A DNA stretch of 8,057 nt from JBGPIT01 sp041485125 (GTDB lineage Bacteria > Desulfobacterota > Binatia > UTPRO1). Location: contig JBGPIT010000232.1 in the NCBI GenBank assembly GCA_041485125.1, forward strand, positions 1 through 8,057. The letters run 5' to 3'. The position numbers were made by a program, and so were the translations under genes. Below, one piece after another: positions 5,023-8,057 of the stretch (position 1 is its first letter; each line of letters starts with the position of its first letter). A model generated the notes under the pieces. It was not told where the DNA came from. It did no database searches and worked only from the letters and a program-made list of their open reading frames with translations.

Positions 5023-6582
5023 ATGAGCACGCTCGCGCCGCTCCGTCGCCGCGCGTTCCGCGCGCTCTGGATCGCCGCCGTCGTCTCGAACCTCGGCACC
5101 TGGATGCAGGAGGTCGGCGCGTCGTGGCTGATGACGTCGCTCACGCCGTCGCCGCTCCTCGTCACGATGATCCAGGTCGGCTCGAGCGCGCCGATGTTCC
5201 TGCTCGCGATCCCCAGCGGCGCGCTCGCCGACATCGCCGATCGCCGGCGTCTGCTGCTCTTCACGCAGACCTGGATGCTGGCGGCCGCGGCGACGCTCGG
5301 CGTCCTCACGCTCCGCGGCGACGTGACGCCGATCATCCTGCTCGCGGTCACGTTCGCGATGGGCGTCGGCAATGCGTTGAACGGTCCGGCGTGGCAGGCG
5401 ATCGTCTCCGAGCTGGTGCCGCGTCCCGAGCTCCCGGCGGCGATTGCCTTGAACGGCGCCGGCTTCAACATCGCGCGCGCCGTCGGCCCGGCGCTCGGTG
5501 GCTTGATCGTCGCGGCCGCCGGTCCGGGGCCGGTCTTCCTGCTGAACGCCGCCTCGTTTCTCGGCACCGTGTTCGTGCTCGCGCAGTGGGACCGGCAGCC
5601 GGTCGCGAGCCCGCTCCCGGTCGAACGTTTCGCGGCGGCGATGCGCGGTGGCCTGCGGTACTTTCGGTATTCGCCCGAGCTCCGCGCGGTCTCGATTCGC
5701 TCCGGCGGCTTCATCTTCTTCGCGATCGCGCTCGTGGCCTTGCTGCCGCTCATCACGCGCATCGAGCTCGGCCGCGGTCCGACCTCGTACGGCGTTCTCC
5801 TCGGCGGCCTCGGTCTCGGCGCCGTGACGGGCGCGCTGCTCCTGCACCGGTTGCGGGCGCACTTCTCGCGCGAAGGCGTGGTGCGGACCGGATCGGTGCT
5901 CTTCGCGCTCTGCTGCGTGACCGTCGCGCACGTCCACTCGTTTCCCGTCCTCTTCCTCGCGATGTGGTTCGGCGGCATCTGGTGGCTCACCTTGCTCTCG
6001 AGCTTCCACGCCGCCGCCCAGGGCTCCGTCGCAGGCTGGGTGCTGGCGCGCGCGATCTCCGTCTATCTGCTGATCTTCTCCGCCTGCATGGCCGCAGGCG
6101 GCGCGACGTGGGGCGCGCTCGCCGGCTGGCTCGGCACACCGTGGTCGCTCACCGCCGCCGCCGCCGGTCTCGTCGTGACCCTGCCGCTCTTCGATCGCTT
6201 CCGCCTGCCGCCCTTCGAGGGCCGCGACCTCTCACCGACGAAGTTCGCGCCCGCACCGCTCGTCGACACCCCGCACGATCGTGGCCCCGTGATGGTGACC
6301 GTCCGCTACGAGATCGCCGACGAGGACCGCCCCGCCTTCCTCACCGTGATGCGCGAGATGGAGTACCACCGCCGCCGCAGCGGCGCCGTCGGCTGGGTGC
6401 TCTACGAGGACCAGGAGAACCCGCGCGAGATGCTCGAGGTCTTTCTCGTCGACTCGTGGCTCGAGCACCTCCGCCAACACGAGCGCGCCACCGCCGTCGA
6501 CGCCGACGTCCGCGCGCGCGTCCTCGCGTTCCATCGCGGCGCCGAGCCGCCGCGCGTCTCGCACCACGTCGCCGTCGAGTAG
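5023..6582 (+). CDS. MFS_3-type exporter with C-terminal ABM-like domain
   Basis: The 519-residue protein belongs to the major facilitator superfamily, of the EntS-like/MFS_3 (transmembrane secretion effector) group. Visible parts are helix 1 RALWIAAVVSNLGTWMQEVG; motif A-like GALADIADRRR (residues 66-76) in the helix 2-3 loop; NGPAWQAIVSELVPRPELP and NGAGFNIARAVGPALGG, typical of this group; then further hydrophobic helices to about residue 400. A soluble tail (about 421-505, VMVTVRYEIADEDRPAFL to LRQHERATAVDADVRARV) resembles the antibiotic-biosynthesis-monooxygenase (ABM) ferredoxin-like fold that many MFS_3 proteins carry. It probably exports a small molecule such as a siderophore or drug; the substrate is unknown. 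The ATG at 5023 is chosen over TTG 5020. No good Shine-Dalgarno sequence precedes either, so translation may be weak or the leader short. It is flanked by tRNA genes, with no operon partner. Confidence 0.9.
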   Translation: MSTLAPLRRRAFRALWIAAVVSNLGTWMQEVGASWLMTSLTPSPLLVTMIQVGSSAPMFLLAIPSGALADIADRRRLLLFTQTWMLAAAATLGVLTLRGDVTPIILLAVTFAMGVGNALNGPAWQAIVSELVPRPELPAAIALNGAGFNIARAVGPALGGLIVAAAGPGPVFLLNAASFLGTVFVLAQWDRQPVASPLPVERFAAAMRGGLRYFRYSPELRAVSIRSGGFIFFAIALVALLPLITRIELGRGPTSYGVLLGGLGLGAVTGALLLHRLRAHFSREGVVRTGSVLFALCCVTVAHVHSFPVLFLAMWFGGIWWLTLLSSFHAAAQGSVAGWVLARAISVYLLIFSACMAAGGATWGALAGWLGTPWSLTAAAAGLVVTLPLFDRFRLPPFEGRDLSPTKFAPAPLVDTPHDRGPVMVTVRYEIADEDRPAFLTVMREMEYHRRRSGAVGWVLYEDQENPREMLEVFLVDSWLEHLRQHERATAVDADVRARVLAFHRGAEPPRVSHHVAVE

Positions 6583-6630
6583 AGCGTCAAGTAACGGCGC
6601 GTCCAGCGGGCGTCGGGCGGCGCGCGCGCG

Positions 6631-6658
6631 TTGACTTCCAGTCTCGCTCTGTTAGGTA
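6631..6658 (+). promoter_or_regulatory. Candidate promoter of tRNA-Arg
   Basis: TTGACT (6631-6636, 5/6 to the -35 consensus) is followed after 16 bases by TAGGTA (6653-6658), the TAGGT-type -10 often seen before tRNA genes in GC-rich bacteria. The tRNA begins 12 bases later. An alternating GCGCGCGCGCG run sits just upstream. Confidence 0.45.
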
Positions 6659-6670
6659 CTTACGGGTCGC

Positions 6671-6744
6671 GCGCCCATAGCTCAGTTGGATAGAGCGTTT
6701 GACTACGAATCAAAAGGTCGGGTGTTCGAATCACCCTGGGCGCA
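6671..6744 (+). tRNA. tRNA-Arg(ACG)
   Basis: The 74-nt class I tRNA has acceptor arms GCGCCCA and TGGGCGC plus A discriminator, and D-arm GCTCAGTTGGATAGAGC. The anticodon stem-loop is TTTGA-CTACGAA-TCAAA with anticodon ACG (6705-6707); the T-arm is GGGTG-TTCGAAT-CACCC. It reads CGN arginine codons after A34-to-inosine editing. The CCA end is not encoded. An integrase remnant ends 7 bp after it, so its 3' half is a probable integration site. Confidence 0.97.
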
Positions 6745-6751
6745 CTCGAAG
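6721..6751 (+). other. Probable attachment site / island boundary at the 3' end of tRNA-Arg
   Basis: Many integrative elements recombine within the T-arm and acceptor of a tRNA gene, leaving the tRNA intact and placing the integrase gene against its 3' end. Here a tyrosine-recombinase stop codon (6752-6754) lies 7 bp from the tRNA end, in that arrangement. A second copy of the tRNA tail, expected at the far end, is not found up to 8057, so the element would extend past the window. The exact crossover core cannot be defined from one end. Confidence 0.55.
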
Positions 6752-7869
6752 TTAGGCAACCACCGACTCCCCGACAATCACAGAATTGTGCTTGTGCTCC
6801 GGAAGGGGCGAAATTTTCGCTTGGTCGGGGAGCGTTGCCACGTAGCTCGTGACGCGCTCGGCGGCGGAACCCAGGTCGTCCTCGGTCGTGATGTCGTAGC
6901 GGCGGAACACGGCCTCCGTGCGGTGTCCCGAAATCGCCATTGCGACGTGCTGTGAGACGCCACCGCGCACGAGATTCCGAACCGCCGTCCTGCGTAGGTC
7001 GTGGAAGCGCCGGCCCTGGAGGCCCGCTGCACGGCATGCCGTGCCCACGCGCGCCGAAATTCGGCGATCGGGTCGCCGTCCCGGTGAAAGATGAACGCGC
7101 AATCGAGACGGCGCGCAGCGAGGCGGCGTTCGATGATCTCGCGGAAGGCGCCCCGGAGGACGATGGCCCGGCCACGGCGCGTCTTGGCCGAGCGCGCGTG
7201 CAGGCGGATAGTCCATGTCTCACGGTCGAAGTGCTTCCACTGAAGGGCGGCGGCTTCGCCCTTGCGCATGCCAGTCCAGTAGCACCACTCGGTGAAGTCG
7301 CGGAGGAGCCAAAGCCTTCCGTCGGTCGCTCCTCTTCGGAGTGCTGTGGCACGCCGCGCGATGACGACCGCGTGTAGCGTGTCGGCGAGCTGCTGTGACA
7401 TGTCGACCTTCCGCCCGCCCGTCTTCGGCGTGTCGATCCGGTGGCCGTTGTCGGACAGGGCGCGCGCGAAGTGGATCTTGCGGTTGGTGAAGTCGAGGTC
7501 CCCGTCGTCGTGCAGGCCCACCTGCAGGGCTACGCCCTCACCGAGCCGGGCACCGGTGCGGGCGTAGGTCAGAAAGAGCGGGTGCCAGCGTCGTTCGCGA
7601 ACTTGCGCGGTCGCCAGAAACTTTGTCAACTGCGCCCGCGTCATCGCCTTGCCCTCCACCGTTTGCTGCCGCGCGGCCTTTTGGGGGGTGAGCCCTAGCG
7701 TGCGCCCGAGCTTCGCGATCGGATTCGCGGGGACCAGCTCATCGTCGAAGGCCGCGGAGAAAAGCTGCTGGCGAAATTCAGGGCGGGCGGTGCACTTCGC
7801 GCGATCGAAGGAGAGAAGCGCGCGAGTCTCGATTCGCGGCTCGCGGCTGACCGTTGACGAGGTAGCAGG
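6752..7869 (-). pseudogene. Degenerate tyrosine recombinase (phage-type integrase), frameshifted and apparently chimeric
   Basis: This is read leftward in two frames. The first frame is open from 7869 and shows a core-binding-domain end (LFSAAFDDELVPANPIAKLG), then AMTRAQLTKFLATAQ and box I TGARLGE (about 7557-7537). A second box I, TGMRKGE (about 7275-7255), follows, with Lys in the beta-hairpin AKTRRGR (near 7184) and FHRDGDPIAEFRRAW. The family pattern then resumes one base shifted: CRAAGLQGRRFHDLRR (HxxR, 7003-6989), SGHRT (GH, near 6925) and RRYDI (catalytic Tyr codon 6896-6898), ending at TAA 6752. All catalytic residues exist but are split by a one-base frameshift near 7034-7047. The first GTG is at 7659 (internal) and TAA at 7870-7872 closes the frame upstream, so the N-terminal DNA-binding domain is missing. 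Two box I regions suggest fusion of two integrase genes near 7303-7335. In the intact state it would integrate or excise an element at the adjacent tRNA-Arg. Confidence 0.82.
7029..7044. repeat. Perfect 16-bp palindrome at the integrase frameshift
   Basis: GCACGGCATGCCGTGC equals its own reverse complement over all 16 bases. It lies exactly where the integrase similarity changes frame. It can form a hairpin with a 6-bp stem and CATG loop, and such a site is prone to single-base loss in replication or to base-calling error. Confidence 0.9.
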
Positions 7870-8057
7870 TTAGTTTGTGTGGCGGTTCTCGACCGGGATA
7901 TATGGATCATAGCTTCAGCTCTGCGGTTCGCTCGCGTACGGCTCCCACGCGCGGACCACGGGGCGGCGCACTACGCGTCGCGGCCCTCTCCGAGCTCCCA
8001 CAGGTGTAGGGGATCTTCATCGAAAACTCCGTGGAGTTCTCGGACGGACAGGTCTTG
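7870..8057. other. Unassigned right end of the window
   Basis: No gene can be assigned in these 188 bases. Two weak candidates run off the right edge. A minus-strand frame from 8057 to a TAG at 7971 reads DLSVRELHGVFDEDPLHLWE and could be a C-terminus; about 64% of its codons end in G or C. A plus-strand frame after TAG 8007-8009 reads IFIENSVEFSDGQVL to the edge, with a possible GTG at 8031; nearly all of its codons end in G or C. They overlap, so at most one is likely real. The missing N-terminal domain of the integrase is not recognisable in any of the three minus frames. Confidence 0.35.

Noticed and set aside
4857..5990. 377-residue open frame on the minus strand
   Set aside because: It is antisense to the MFS gene and includes the complement of tRNA-Ser; there is no recognisable domain and no ribosome binding site.
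3814..6009. 731-residue open frame on the minus strand
   Set aside because: It runs antisense through paralogue B's end, in an alternative frame of the PuuD-like gene, and across tRNA-Ser and the MFS gene. The residues are Arg/Glu/Asp/His-rich, as expected of a shadow frame in GC-rich DNA.
5124..6680. 518-residue open frame on the plus strand
   Set aside because: It lies one frame off the MFS gene, is extremely Arg-rich, and runs into tRNA-Arg. The MFS frame has clear membrane helices and motifs instead.
6778..7035. First-frame tail of the integrase after the frameshift
   Set aside because: After 7035 this frame reads a Ser/Thr/Arg/Pro-rich string with no family match, while the frame shifted by one base carries HDLRR, GH and Tyr.
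1..8057. CRISPR array or long tandem repeat array
   Set aside because: I saw no regularly spaced repeats of CRISPR length. Only short inverted and direct repeats, listed separately, were found.

Overview
This window is bacterial chromosome with high G+C (about two thirds by eye). The closing base of most codons is G or C, and many long antisense ORFs are only by-products of that composition. The gene mix resembles soil or subsurface Gram-negative lineages once grouped as Deltaproteobacteria (Myxococcota, Desulfobacterota, Binatota): a crotonase, exported Cys-rich protein, cupredoxin-type lipoproteins, a stand-alone PuuD-like membrane protein and an MFS_3 exporter. The lineage is a guess; nothing here proves it.

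Layout. At the left edge is the C-terminal end of an enoyl-CoA hydratase family gene (+), followed by a hairpin terminator. Next is a leftward gene for an exported 178-residue protein with 18 cysteines. A 288-bp divergent intergenic region, rich in inverted and direct repeats, separates it from a rightward pair: a 69-residue XRE/HTH protein and, 7 bp later, a single-domain response regulator. Converging on them is a leftward 118-residue unknown gene, which sits 51 bp downstream of a leftward cupredoxin-like lipoprotein. That lipoprotein is head-to-head with a rightward paralogue, and their 5' ends almost touch. The paralogue converges on a PuuD-like 7-8 helix membrane protein, and the 49-bp gap between them is filled by a 16-bp-stem bidirectional terminator. 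To the right are tRNA-Ser(GCU), an MFS exporter with a C-terminal ABM-like domain, and tRNA-Arg(ACG).

Just 7 bp after tRNA-Arg a mobile-element end begins. It is a leftward tyrosine-recombinase gene whose C-terminus abuts the tRNA, as in islands integrated at tRNA 3' ends. The integrase is degenerate. It has a one-base frameshift inside a perfect 16-bp palindrome, no visible N-terminus or start in frame, and two successive copies of the catalytic 'box I' region, suggesting a fusion of two integrases. The last ~190 bp have no gene I can assign.

How the genes may work together. The two copper-site lipoproteins and the PuuD-like membrane protein are all plausible envelope redox components, but only their proximity suggests a connection. 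XRE plus receiver could be a small regulatory unit. I see no complete, clearly new system. The most distinctive items are the head-to-head cupredoxin paralogues, the chimeric and broken integrase at tRNA-Arg, and the repeat-rich XRE upstream region.
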